Origin: Mucilaginibacter sp. KACC 22773
GTDB lineage: Bacteria > Bacteroidota > Bacteroidia > Sphingobacteriales > Sphingobacteriaceae
Length of the DNA: 64,000 bases
Reading direction: 5' to 3'
Assembly (NCBI RefSeq): GCF_028736215.1
Contig: NZ_CP117883.1
Coordinates: 2,728,001-2,792,000 of the forward strand
How positions within the stretch are numbered: the first letter of the stretch is position 1; every line of letters begins with the position of its first letter. Below, in pieces: positions 35,141-44,667 of this stretch. Below the pieces are notes generated by a model, which saw only the letters and a list, made by a program, of their open reading frames with translations, did no database searches and was not told the origin of the DNA. The position numbers and the translations under genes are program-made.

Positions 35141-36274
35141 ATGAAATCCATTATATATTTATCAGCAATCGTGTTAACCTTATCGGCCTGCGGCGGCAAA
35201 AAACCGACAGCGGAAACAACAGACAATACAGTTAATCCTAATATCGTGACACTTACAGCCGCACAGCTAAAAAACGCATCCATAGCCACCGGCAAGATCG
35301 GGCAAAAACAGATATCGTCCGTATTAAAACTCAATGGCAAAATTGATGTTCCCCCGCAAAACATGGTTTCCATTAGTGTGCCTTTAGGAGGGTATTTAAA
35401 ATCCACCAAACTGTTACCGGGTATGCATGTGAACAAGGGCGAAGCGATCGCGGTTATCGAAGACCAGCAATACATTCAGTTGCAGCAGGATTATCTGACC
35501 GCGAAGGCAAGGATAGGCTATCTTGAAAATGAATATAACCGTCAAAAAGACCTTAACCAGAGTAAAGCCAGCAGCGACAAAGTTTTTCAGCAGGCCGAGG
35601 CCGAATACCGTAGCCAACAGGTGCTGATCAGCTCGCTTGCCGAAAAACTGCAACTTATTGGCATCAACGTTCGGAATATGAGCGCGTTGAAAATATCGAG
35701 GAGCGTAAATATCTATTCGCCTATCAATGGCTTTGTATCAAAAGTAAATGTCAACATCGGCAAGTACGTATCACCTACCGAGGTGCTGTTTGAGTTGGTT
35801 AACCCGACAGATATCCACCTGGCACTGAAAGTGTACGAAAAGGACCTGGATAAATTATACATTGGTCAAAAGCTGGTGGCCTATACCAACAATGAGCCGG
35901 GGAAAAAACACGAAGCCGAGATATTACTGATCGGCCGTGACCTTTCTGCCGACAGGAATGCGGATGTGCACTGTCATTTTGAAAACTATGATAAAACACT
36001 GGTGCCCGGCACCTATATGAATGCCGATATACAAGTGAAAAACACCCAGGCTTGTACCATAGCCAACGAAGCAATTGTGCAGTTTGAGGGCAAACAGTAT
36101 ATCTATAAGGCTATTGGGGACCGCCAGTTTGAGATGACTCTGGTTAATACGGGCGAAAGTGAAAATGGGTTTACAGAAATTCTTTCGCCGACAAAAGACA
36201 TGACCTCGAATGCTGCTTTTGTAACCAAGGGTGCCTATTCGCTATTAATGATGATGAAGAATAAGGCTGAATAG
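35141..36274 (+). CDS. RND periplasmic adaptor (CusB/CzcB-like lipoprotein)
   Basis: A membrane-fusion protein of 377 residues. The lipobox LTLSAC places the lipidated Cys at about residue 17. Order: lipoyl/barrel-sandwich half (GYLKSTKLLPGMHVNKGEAIAVIED), a coiled-coil hairpin (about 110-175), the second lipoyl half (INGFVSKVNVNIGKYVSPTEVLFELVNP), beta-barrel and membrane-proximal domain. It links the pump to its outer channel. There is no N-terminal metal-binding Met cluster like CusB's. The ATG at 35141 follows the pump stop by 10 bp; an earlier frame overlaps the pump gene. Confidence 0.87.
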   Translation: MKSIIYLSAIVLTLSACGGKKPTAETTDNTVNPNIVTLTAAQLKNASIATGKIGQKQISSVLKLNGKIDVPPQNMVSISVPLGGYLKSTKLLPGMHVNKGEAIAVIEDQQYIQLQQDYLTAKARIGYLENEYNRQKDLNQSKASSDKVFQQAEAEYRSQQVLISSLAEKLQLIGINVRNMSALKISRSVNIYSPINGFVSKVNVNIGKYVSPTEVLFELVNPTDIHLALKVYEKDLDKLYIGQKLVAYTNNEPGKKHEAEILLIGRDLSADRNADVHCHFENYDKTLVPGTYMNADIQVKNTQACTIANEAIVQFEGKQYIYKAIGDRQFEMTLVNTGESENGFTEILSPTKDMTSNAAFVTKGAYSLLMMMKNKAE

Positions 36275-36811
36275 TTTGCGTCGCGCCTGGCGCAAAGATA
36301 TGCGACAACCTAAATAAGTCAAAGGCTGTATAAACGGGGCGGAAAGGTTGCTTTTATCAACTGCGCCCCGTTCACTGACTTTCAGCTTGTTCTCAGCTGC
36401 ATTTAGTCATTGGCGAAAAAGAGATGCGAAAGGCTTGATGGAAGTCACCGGTGAGGATATTGCAGATTGCTCGGTGGGAGCATTAAAGAAAATATTGAAA
36501 ATTTCCGAAGCGTGGACCCGTTTATCACAATCGGTTAGTTGCCGGCTTGCGTTTTGCTCTAAACGGCTGGGTCGGGTCGCTTTATTCCTTTACCGGTCGG
36601 GGATAGTCGGTTTTAATTTCATTTTTGCGCATAACCCGTGGAGTAACAGGTAACTACAGCGCCTACTGAGCCTGTTACACTCCCGTGGATATATTTAGTG
36701 TTTTTGTTGGTTGATTTATTATTAAAAATCCTGTTTATTTAACTAAATTTGAATTTACTGTATGTTTTATTATTAAATTGATATTTCTGACATTCTGTGA
36801 GATTAGGCCAC
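36275..36811. other. Intergenic region with two inverted repeats
   Basis: 537 bases without a convincing gene. An open frame at 36348-36653 has no family character, no start context and an odd composition. Two perfect inverted repeats are present: AACGGGGCG/CGCCCCGTT at 36333-36341 and 36364-36372 (22-nt loop), and GTAACAGG/CCTGTTAC at 36643-36650 and 36671-36678 (20-nt loop), the latter flanked by direct copies of CCCGTGGA (36635-36642 and 36682-36689). None has a following T-run. TATTTCTG (36782-36789) is a possible one-mismatch -7 box for the sigma factor gene. Confidence 0.4.
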
Positions 36812-37393
36812 ATGTATGATGATCAGCAACTTCTGCAAAAAATGATTGCAGGAGATGAATTGGCATTCGCCCGCTTATTTGGAAAGTATAAGGCACTGAT
36901 TTATCATTTTGTCATGAAATATGTTCATTCGGAATTACTGGCAGAAGATCTTACGCAGGAAGTATTTATAAAAATATGGGAAAACAGGACTAACCTTTTG
37001 GCCGTCACCTCTTTTAAAAGCTATTTGTATACAATAGCAAAAAACCATACCCTTAATTGTATGAAGGCGGCTTTTCGCTCCGAAGCTGCGCTGGGTCTGG
37101 TTGTAAATAGCTTTATCGCGGCAAGAAATAGTACCGAAGATGAATTGATACACCAGGAATACCTTACATTCTTAAAACGGGTGTTAGAAAGCCTGCCGCC
37201 AAGAACAAGGGAAATCTTCCATATGTGCCGCGAACAGGAAAAAACTTATGACGAAGTAGCACAGGAACTGGGAATTTCGCGGAATGCGGTAAAAAATCAT
37301 ATGGTAGCTTCTATGAAAGCACTGAGTTTTTCCTTAAAAAAAGAACTTGGTATCTCTTTGACTGTTTTTTTTGCAATAGTCTCCCGTTATTAG
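36812..37393 (+). CDS. ECF sigma factor (FecI-like)
   Basis: A 193-residue sigma-70-family ECF factor. Region 2 is ELAFARLFGKYKALIYHFVMKYVHSELLAEDLTQEVFIKIWENR and region 4 is LPPRTREIFHMCREQEKTYDEVAQELGISRNAVKNHM. It should direct RNA polymerase to the locus downstream when released by FecR. The ATG at 36812 is chosen over a GTG at 36797. The C-terminus ends in a hydrophobic stretch (LGISLTVFFAIVSRY), common in this Bacteroidota group. The FecR gene follows after 194 bp. Confidence 0.9.
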   Translation: MYDDQQLLQKMIAGDELAFARLFGKYKALIYHFVMKYVHSELLAEDLTQEVFIKIWENRTNLLAVTSFKSYLYTIAKNHTLNCMKAAFRSEAALGLVVNSFIAARNSTEDELIHQEYLTFLKRVLESLPPRTREIFHMCREQEKTYDEVAQELGISRNAVKNHMVASMKALSFSLKKELGISLTVFFAIVSRY

Positions 37394-37587
37394 CCGTTGG
37401 CATAGACTGAATTTGTCAATTGTTTCCTTTTTTAGGCAGGCAACCCTTTCCATATATCCGATTTTTCTGTCGTCGCGCTGCAATTTGGCGGCCATTCTCG
37501 TCAATATTAACTTCTTTTTAACTTTTTATAAAATTCAGCTACCCTGCAGGCACGTTTTCGTTGTCTTAGGCATAGAAATCTGTTTTT

Positions 37588-38709
37588 ATGGATAAAGATC
37601 ATTACAAAGAGCTTGTAAAACGATACCTGGAGAAAAAGTCGACCGACGAAGAATTGGAGGTTTTTTTTCACCTGGCCGAAAAAGGGGAACTGGACCAATA
37701 TCTTTCAGATTCAATGGACGAAGAACTGGGATCACTTGGAAAAGAGGAGGAAGGTAATCATGTTAAAAAATTACGTCCTGCGAAATTGTGGATGCCTATA
37801 GCCGCGTCTGTCTTGATTTTGTTATCGCTCGGCTTTTATCTGCTTTTAAAGAAGCCGGATGCCCAACAGAACGGCGTTCAGATTGCGAATGTTCTTCCTG
37901 GCGGTAATAAAGCTTTCCTGACGCTTGCAAATGGCGTCAAAATTGTTTTAAATAATGCCAAAAACGGAAATATAGCAACCCAGGGTAATGTAACGGTGCT
38001 TAAAGTGGCAGACGGCCAGTTAAGCTATGCTGCAAAGGGAAAAGGCCAGGCGGCAGAAGGCTTCAACACTATAACAACCCCTAAAGGAGGCCAATACCAG
38101 CTCATTCTGGCAGATGGTACCAAAGTTTGGCTAAACGCAATGTCGTCTCTTCGTTTTCCAGCTGTTTTTAAAGGCGTAGAACGAAAGGTGGAGTTGACGG
38201 GCGAGGCTTACTTTGAAGTGGCCAAAAATAAGGCCATGCCATTTATAGTTAAATCGGGTTTTCAGGCCGTGCGGGTACTGGGTACCCATTTTGATATAAA
38301 CGCTTACGCTGATGAGAACAGCATTAAAACAACCCTGCTTGAGGGCTCCGTTGAAGTTAGTAATCAAGATGCTAAAACCGTAATTGCGCCGGGGCAGCAA
38401 AGCGTATCCCGTGATCAGGGTGATTTGCTGAAAAGAGAGGTTGATACTGAAAAAGAAGTTGCCTGGAAAAATGGCATTTTTTCTTTTGATGGCGATGATC
38501 TTAAAACAATTATGCGCCAGGTGTCTCGCTGGTACAATGTTGATGTAAGCTACTCTGGAACTATTTCCGACGAGAAATTTCATGGCGAAATTTCCAGGTT
38601 CAGCAATTTAAGTGATGTATTAAAAATCCTGGAGCTTTACCAGGTTCATTTTGAACAAAAAGATAACAACCTTATCGTATCCTATAATCCACATCCAACT
38701 AATGATTAA
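37588..38709 (+). CDS. FecR-family anti-sigma factor
   Basis: A 373-residue inner-membrane regulator. An N-terminal cytoplasmic anti-sigma part (1-65) is followed by a transmembrane helix (about 71-87, MPIAASVLILLSLGFYLLL), a FecR domain in the periplasm (about 150-250, with TTPKGGQYQLILADGTKVWLNAMSSLRFP) and a DUF4974-like C-terminal domain (about 300-368) that contacts the outer receptor's signalling domain. It holds the sigma factor until the SusC protein signals substrate. It lies between the sigma and SusC genes in the standard order. Confidence 0.9.
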   Translation: MDKDHYKELVKRYLEKKSTDEELEVFFHLAEKGELDQYLSDSMDEELGSLGKEEEGNHVKKLRPAKLWMPIAASVLILLSLGFYLLLKKPDAQQNGVQIANVLPGGNKAFLTLANGVKIVLNNAKNGNIATQGNVTVLKVADGQLSYAAKGKGQAAEGFNTITTPKGGQYQLILADGTKVWLNAMSSLRFPAVFKGVERKVELTGEAYFEVAKNKAMPFIVKSGFQAVRVLGTHFDINAYADENSIKTTLLEGSVEVSNQDAKTVIAPGQQSVSRDQGDLLKREVDTEKEVAWKNGIFSFDGDDLKTIMRQVSRWYNVDVSYSGTISDEKFHGEISRFSNLSDVLKILELYQVHFEQKDNNLIVSYNPHPTND

Positions 38710-38872
38710 ACTAAACTTTAAAACTCAGCTATGCCTATGATAAAATCATACTAAAAACCTCCGCAAAAAGAAAGAAAAGCCGAAAGACGCTAATCTCCCG
38801 GCTATCAAAAAGGCAAGCAGTAAACTTTGACCGGTGTCCTGCTTAATTATCACCTATTTCTAAATCAAAAGT

Positions 38873-41800
38873 ATGAAATTAAAATTTCTTTACCCTCTTC
38901 TTTGCTTATTACGGGGGATAAAGCAAAAACGTGCTATCATCAAACTAACTACAGTATTTGTATTCATTTGTGCATTACACTTATCTGCAGCAACTTTTGC
39001 GCAAAACGTAACCATCAAAAGGCATAATGCGTCGCTCGAAACTATTTTTAAAGACATCAAAAAACAAACTGGGTATATGTTCTTTTACCCCGAAAAGATC
39101 AGCCTAAAACAAACACTGGACATTGATATCGATAACGCCCCGCTGGAAACAGCCTTAGCAACCTGTTTAAAGGGTCTTGATTTGAATTACACCATTATCA
39201 ATAAAACTGTTGTGATTAGTCGTAAGGCTCCTGAAAAACGTGTACCGGGCGCCGCAACAGGCAGCTTTGCTGTCCCTGTAATTATCCAGGGAAAGGTGAT
39301 CGACTCGGCGGCAAATATTCCGTTAATCGGAGTTAACATCAGTGTGAAAAATAAAGCCCAATACACGCAGACTAACGCCAGCGGCGAGTTTACGTTAAGT
39401 GTTTTGCAGGGCGACGTATTGTCATTCTCATATGTTGGTTACCAAACTAAAGAAGTAACCATTAAAAATGGGCAGTATCTAAAGATAAACATGTTATCTA
39501 AAAACAGCACCATTAGCGATGTGGTGATAACCGGTTACCAGGTTATTAAAAAAGACAACTATACAGGTAGTGCCATTGTGATTAAGGGTGACGACTTACA
39601 GCGGGTGAATCCTCAAAACCTGATTAAAAGTATAGCGACATTTGATCCTTCGCTAAGAATTGCGGATAACAACCTGCTGGGATCTGACCCTAATGCGCTA
39701 CCAAAGATCACCGTTCGTGGTTCAACCACTTTGCCATCGGTAAATGGCGAAATCATTGATCGTAATAACCTGTCAAGTACCTACAATTTGCCTGTTTTTT
39801 TACTTGATGGGTTTGAGGTTTCTTTAGAAAAAGTGGTGGATTTGGATATGAACCGCATCTCGTCGGTAACCATTTTAAAAGATGCTGCTGCCACCGCCGT
39901 ATACGGTTCAAGGGCAGCAAACGGCGTAATTGTAATTACAACCAAAGCGCCAATACCGGGTAAATTGCAGCTTTCATACAACTACCAGCTTACAGTACAA
40001 GCGCCAGACCTTACCGGGTATCACGTATTAAACGCTGCCGACAAACTACAGTACGAAAAGCTTGCAGGTTTATATAGTGCTGTAAATAACACGGCATCAA
40101 GCCAGGATCAGTTGGATAATGAATATTACAGCAAACTGCGCAATGTAGTGAGTGGTATAAATACCTACTGGTTATCACAACCGCTTATTAATTCATATGG
40201 CCACAAACATTCGCTATATGCCGAAGGCGGCGACTCTACTTTCAGGTACGGTATCAATTTACGGTATCAAACCAATCCTGGTGTAATGAAAGGATCGTCA
40301 CGTAACCAGTATACCGGCGGAATGAGTTTCTTTTACAATCCCAGCCGTAACGTTTTGATAAAAAACGAGGTTACTGTAAGCCAGGTTAACTCTGTTGTAT
40401 CAAAATACGGCGATTTTTCTACCTATGTAAGTATGAACCCGTACTATCCTATAAAGGATGCAAACGGCAATTACATCAGGGAGATAGCTAACTGGGTTGT
40501 TGATACTCATTATAATGATCCGGTATACGGCCAGTATAGGAACGAACCTGTTTACAACCCCTTATTTGAAGCCAGCCTGGGTAACTTCAACAAGTCGGCA
40601 TACCTGGAGCTTTTGGACGATATTTCAATCGATTGGAAAATTTTTAAAGGCCTGCGTTTAATTGGTTTAATGAGCGTTACCGATACTAAAGGAACCTCAG
40701 ATGCATTTGTATCGCCCTTAAGCAACAGTTTTTTTTACGGCCCTACTGCCGATATTCAAAACAGGGGCAGTTACGATTACGTGGTTAACAACTCTTTAAA
40801 GCTTGATGGTAATTTAAGGTTTGTTTACAATACGCAACTTGGCAATCATTCCGTAAATGCCACTTTAGGTTCAAATATTACCTCAGCTACTTCAAGTTAT
40901 AAAGCGTTTGAAGCCCGCGGCTTTTCAAATGACAAATTTACCAACATTGGGTTTGCCCGTACTTATACGCCGAATGCGGCGCCTGCAGGAGATGAGGCTG
41001 CAAGCCGGTTGATTGGTTCCTTTTTTAGTGGTAGCTATTCCTTCAAAAACAAGTATTTACTTGATGCTACCTTCCGCCTTGACGGTTCTTCGGCTTTTGG
41101 TTCAAACCAGCGTTTCGCGCCTTTTTGGGCTACCGGTATCGGTTGGAATATGCATTATGAGGATTTTATTAAAAATAATTTTCCATCTATTTCAAGGTTA
41201 AAAATTACAGCGTCAACCGGTATTACTGGTTCGGTAGATTTCCCCCCATCGTTGTCAAATACCACTTATACTTACCAAACATCCAACTGGTATTCAACCG
41301 GTGTTGGCGCAACCGTTAACGGCTATGGAAACTCCGACCTGAAATGGCAAAAGACAAATAATTTCGACTTATCATTGGAATTGGGTTTGTTTAAAGACCG
41401 TATAGTACTTAACCCTCATTATTATTACAAGCTGACCAAAGGCTTACTATCTGACATTAACATAGCGCCATCTACAGGATATAGCACTTACAAAGCTAAT
41501 TTAGGTGATATGGGTAATAGGGGCTATGAGCTTTATTTGACCGCGAATGCCTTTCGGTCTAAAGACTTGAATATCAACATTGTTGGCAATTTATCGCATA
41601 ATACCAATAAAATAGTAAGCATATCCAATGCGTTAAAAGCTTATAACAAAAGTGTTGATGATTATCAGTCAAATGCCAGTAACGGTGTACAGGGCACCCC
41701 GTTATTGCGTTTTGCAGAGGGGCAATCCATCAATACAATCTGGGGCGTAAAATCATTAGGTATCGATCTTGAAAACGGTAAAGAGATCCTGGTTAAAAAG

Positions 41801-42310
41801 GATGGTTCTTTAACTTACAATTATGATATCGCCGATACGCAGCCCATTGGTGACTCTGAACCCAAGGTTGAAGGGTATATTGGCAGCAATATCACCTATA
41901 AGCAATTCTTGCTTAGTTTTACCTTTCACTACAAATTTGGTGGCCAACAGTTTAACCAAACCTTGATTGACCGGGTTGAAAACGCCGATCCCCGCTTTAA
42001 TGTTGATAGCCGCGCCCTTGCACAAAGATGGCAGAAACCCGGGGATGTGGCCTTGTATAAAAACATTGCCGATTTGGGTACCTCTTATGCTACCTCGCGC
42101 TTTATACAAAAGGAAAATACTATTGATCTTCCTTCTTTCAACCTATCGTACGACGTCAAAAAAAGCATTGCTAAAAAGATAGGGATGCAAATGGTTAGGG
42201 CTACACTTACGGTTAATGATGTGTTCCATTCATCAAGCATCGAAACGGAGCGCGGCATTACTTACCCTTATGCCCGCAGTTTAACATGTTCAATACAAGC
42301 CACATTTTAA
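38873..42310 (+). CDS. SusC/RagA TonB-dependent receptor with STN signalling domain
   Basis: A 1,145-residue outer-membrane importer. A long N-terminal leader reaches the cleavage near ATFAQ (about 44), then an STN domain (about 50-110, ASLETIFKDIKKQTGYMFFYPEK) that signals to FecR, a carboxypeptidase-like beta-sandwich (about 138-205), the TonB plug (about 215-330, with GSRAANGVIVITTK), and the 22-strand barrel. Ligand is unknown. The STN domain and the sigma/FecR pair upstream show cell-surface signalling. It is followed by the SusD gene after 11 bp. Confidence 0.93.
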   Translation: MKLKFLYPLLCLLRGIKQKRAIIKLTTVFVFICALHLSAATFAQNVTIKRHNASLETIFKDIKKQTGYMFFYPEKISLKQTLDIDIDNAPLETALATCLKGLDLNYTIINKTVVISRKAPEKRVPGAATGSFAVPVIIQGKVIDSAANIPLIGVNISVKNKAQYTQTNASGEFTLSVLQGDVLSFSYVGYQTKEVTIKNGQYLKINMLSKNSTISDVVITGYQVIKKDNYTGSAIVIKGDDLQRVNPQNLIKSIATFDPSLRIADNNLLGSDPNALPKITVRGSTTLPSVNGEIIDRNNLSSTYNLPVFLLDGFEVSLEKVVDLDMNRISSVTILKDAAATAVYGSRAANGVIVITTKAPIPGKLQLSYNYQLTVQAPDLTGYHVLNAADKLQYEKLAGLYSAVNNTASSQDQLDNEYYSKLRNVVSGINTYWLSQPLINSYGHKHSLYAEGGDSTFRYGINLRYQTNPGVMKGSSRNQYTGGMSFFYNPSRNVLIKNEVTVSQVNSVVSKYGDFSTYVSMNPYYPIKDANGNYIREIANWVVDTHYNDPVYGQYRNEPVYNPLFEASLGNFNKSAYLELLDDISIDWKIFKGLRLIGLMSVTDTKGTSDAFVSPLSNSFFYGPTADIQNRGSYDYVVNNSLKLDGNLRFVYNTQLGNHSVNATLGSNITSATSSYKAFEARGFSNDKFTNIGFARTYTPNAAPAGDEAASRLIGSFFSGSYSFKNKYLLDATFRLDGSSAFGSNQRFAPFWATGIGWNMHYEDFIKNNFPSISRLKITASTGITGSVDFPPSLSNTTYTYQTSNWYSTGVGATVNGYGNSDLKWQKTNNFDLSLELGLFKDRIVLNPHYYYKLTKGLLSDINIAPSTGYSTYKANLGDMGNRGYELYLTANAFRSKDLNINIVGNLSHNTNKIVSISNALKAYNKSVDDYQSNASNGVQGTPLLRFAEGQSINTIWGVKSLGIDLENGKEILVKKDGSLTYNYDIADTQPIGDSEPKVEGYIGSNITYKQFLLSFTFHYKFGGQQFNQTLIDRVENADPRFNVDSRALAQRWQKPGDVALYKNIADLGTSYATSRFIQKENTIDLPSFNLSYDVKKSIAKKIGMQMVRATLTVNDVFHSSSIETERGITYPYARSLTCSIQATF

Positions 42311-42321
42311 TAATGACTAAC

Positions 42322-43791
42322 ATGAAAAAATATTTATACACCGTAGTGGTTATCATGTTGCTTACATCATGCAAAAAGTTTTTGGATGTTAAGCCGCAGT
42401 CGCAAATCAATAAAGACGATCTTTTTACTACAGAACAGGGATTTAAGGAGGCCTTAAACGGGGTTTATACCCTCTGTGCATCGTCATCGCTGTATGGTGG
42501 CGTCCTGACATTCAATAATGACATCTTATCGCAGAATTACCAGTTTAATGATGTGATACTGCAATCTACCGCTAATTTTAATTATAGCCTTAGTGGCGTT
42601 GTAGCAAAAAATGATAATACCTGGTCATCAGCCTATCGCGCAATAGCCAATTGTAATTATATCCTGGCAGCTATTGACGATAAAAAAGGACTGTTTGCCG
42701 ATAAGGATTACCAATTGATTAAAGGCGAAACCCTGGCATTAAGGGCTTACCTGCACTTTGATATACTCCGCATGTTTGGTCCATCGTATAAAGTGGGGCC
42801 AAGTATCAAAGCGATACCATACGTTACTACCGTAGGTGTTACCAGTACGCCGTTTTCGACTACCGCCGACGCGATCACGAAAATAATTGCCGACCTGACC
42901 GCGGCAAAAACATTGCTGATGTCTGATCCTATCATTTCATCGGCCTATGTAATTGGCTATCCATCAACAGTTGGTAGTACCGAAACAGCAAGTAATGATC
43001 TGTTTTTGCAAAACAGGCGTCATCGCCTTAATTATTACGCTGTTTGCGGCGAGTTGGCCCGGGTTTATTTGTATAAGAGCGACCAGGTTAACAGTCTTGC
43101 CAATGCATTAGAAGTAATCAACGCTAAAAGATTCCCTTTTACAGATCAGGACGATTTTTTCAATAGCGACATTCAGAAAAAGGACAGGATCTTTTATAAA
43201 GAGCTGATTGCCGCCTGGTTTATTGACACTAAAGGCATTAACGGCCAGCTTCAAAGCCTGTTTACTGTAAGTAACCCGCTTTACAGTGCCACGGTTGACC
43301 AGGTTAATGACATTTACCAGGTAGGCCAGGATGGGGCCGAAGACTGGCGCTATAAGCAATGGTTTTTATCAACCGCGGCTACTACAGGCGGGCCAAACCG
43401 TGCTGTGTTGCAAAAATACATCACCAATCTTGATCCCGAACCTAATCTCCATCCACTGGTTGCACCGGCTATACGATTAAGTGAAATGTACTATATAGCT
43501 GCCGAAGCAAGCTACGACACGGACCCGGTTAAGGCGATAGGCTACTATAATACCATAAGGGCAAAACGCGGGATAGGCAACACACTTATAGATGTACCGG
43601 CCAAAAACGCCTTCATCGATTTACTGCTGGCCGAAGCCCGTAAAGAGTTTTATGCTGAAAACCAGATGTTTTATATGTATAAACGCTTGAACCATGCGGT
43701 AGTGGTGTCATCAACGCAAAATATACAGCCATCAAATGGGGTGTTTATGTTCCCGCTGCCGCAAGATGAACAGGCTTACAGAACCAACTAA
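42322..43791 (+). CDS. SusD/RagB outer-membrane lipoprotein
   Basis: A 489-residue surface lipoprotein, partner of the SusC channel and forming its lid. The lipobox is LLTSC (Cys at about 17), followed by KKFLDVKPQSQINKDDLFTTEQGFKEALNGVYT, typical of SusD N-termini, and the C-terminal RLSEMYYIAAEASYDTDP / NTIRAKRGIGNT region. It binds the ligand before uptake. Start at 42322; an alternative ATG 9 bp upstream gives the same protein with three more residues. It comes between SusC and DUF4843 genes. Confidence 0.92.
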   Translation: MKKYLYTVVVIMLLTSCKKFLDVKPQSQINKDDLFTTEQGFKEALNGVYTLCASSSLYGGVLTFNNDILSQNYQFNDVILQSTANFNYSLSGVVAKNDNTWSSAYRAIANCNYILAAIDDKKGLFADKDYQLIKGETLALRAYLHFDILRMFGPSYKVGPSIKAIPYVTTVGVTSTPFSTTADAITKIIADLTAAKTLLMSDPIISSAYVIGYPSTVGSTETASNDLFLQNRRHRLNYYAVCGELARVYLYKSDQVNSLANALEVINAKRFPFTDQDDFFNSDIQKKDRIFYKELIAAWFIDTKGINGQLQSLFTVSNPLYSATVDQVNDIYQVGQDGAEDWRYKQWFLSTAATTGGPNRAVLQKYITNLDPEPNLHPLVAPAIRLSEMYYIAAEASYDTDPVKAIGYYNTIRAKRGIGNTLIDVPAKNAFIDLLLAEARKEFYAENQMFYMYKRLNHAVVVSSTQNIQPSNGVFMFPLPQDEQAYRTN

Positions 43792-43801
43792 AAAAACAGA
43801 T

Positions 43802-44650
43802 ATGAAAAGAAAATTATTATTTGCCTTTCTTATTTGCGCGGCCCTTGCCAGTTGTAAAAAAGAGACTTTAACTACATACAATGCACCCGGCGGCAAGGAT
43901 AATATTTACCTTGGGTATGCCAATACCGACAGCGTAGTATATTCATTTGCCTATAAGCCAACCTTAAACCAGGATACCGTTTGGGTGCCCGTAAAAATAT
44001 CAGGTAACAGGGTTAACCATCCCCGGAGCTTTATGTTGAGCGTTGATGCGGCCAATTCTTCGGCTGTGCGCACTTTGCATTATCAGCCATTAAAACCATC
44101 ATATACTATGCCTGCCGACTCGGGTACGATACATGTGCCGGTTATTATTTTAAATACCGATACAGGTTTGGTCAATTACTCGGTAAAACTCGCTATCCAG
44201 GTTTCGGGCGGGACAGATTTTTCATCGAACCTGCCACTGGATATCCGCTCCAAGCAAATCGTTTTCTCCAACAGGTTAGAAGAACCCGCATGGTGGCCAT
44301 ATTGGGGACAATTGGGTGGTTACAGCAGGGTAAAGCACCAACTGTTTTTAATTTCATCGGGCACTACAGACCTGGTACAGCTTAATCCACAGGTTGATCC
44401 TAATTACTTCTTATATATCCCCCGCGATTTGTACTATATCAATAATATGCACGAGTTTTTGATTGATCCTTTTAACTGGATCAAGCAAAATCCAAGCAAG
44501 GGATTTGTACTTACCCCACGGAGCGATAACACCGGCGACTATGATTTTTATAATCAGGCCGCGCCCAATAAAAAGTTCTGGCTCAAATACTTCCCAACCG
44601 TTAAGCAGCTCATTTTTATGGATGAGAATAAAAATCAGATTCTGATATAA
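43802..44650 (+). CDS. DUF4843-like lipoprotein
   Basis: A 282-residue lipoprotein (lipobox ALASC, Cys at about 18) with the DUF4843 pattern: YSFAYKPTLNQDTVWVPVKISGNRVNHPRSFMLSV in the beta-sandwich N-half and a C-terminal alpha part around residues 175-280. It is a standard companion of SusC/SusD loci that also carry PKD-like lipoproteins and metallopeptidases, and is thought to be surface exposed and to bind substrate; no activity is known. It begins 10 bp after the SusD stop. Confidence 0.82.
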   Translation: MKRKLLFAFLICAALASCKKETLTTYNAPGGKDNIYLGYANTDSVVYSFAYKPTLNQDTVWVPVKISGNRVNHPRSFMLSVDAANSSAVRTLHYQPLKPSYTMPADSGTIHVPVIILNTDTGLVNYSVKLAIQVSGGTDFSSNLPLDIRSKQIVFSNRLEEPAWWPYWGQLGGYSRVKHQLFLISSGTTDLVQLNPQVDPNYFLYIPRDLYYINNMHEFLIDPFNWIKQNPSKGFVLTPRSDNTGDYDFYNQAAPNKKFWLKYFPTVKQLIFMDENKNQILI

Positions 44651-44667
44651 CAATTAATTAAAAAGTA

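Noticed and set aside
36348..36653. Open frame of 101 codons between the efflux and Sus loci
   Set aside because: It has odd composition, no domain or signal peptide, no good start context, and overlaps an inverted repeat; better seen as chance.
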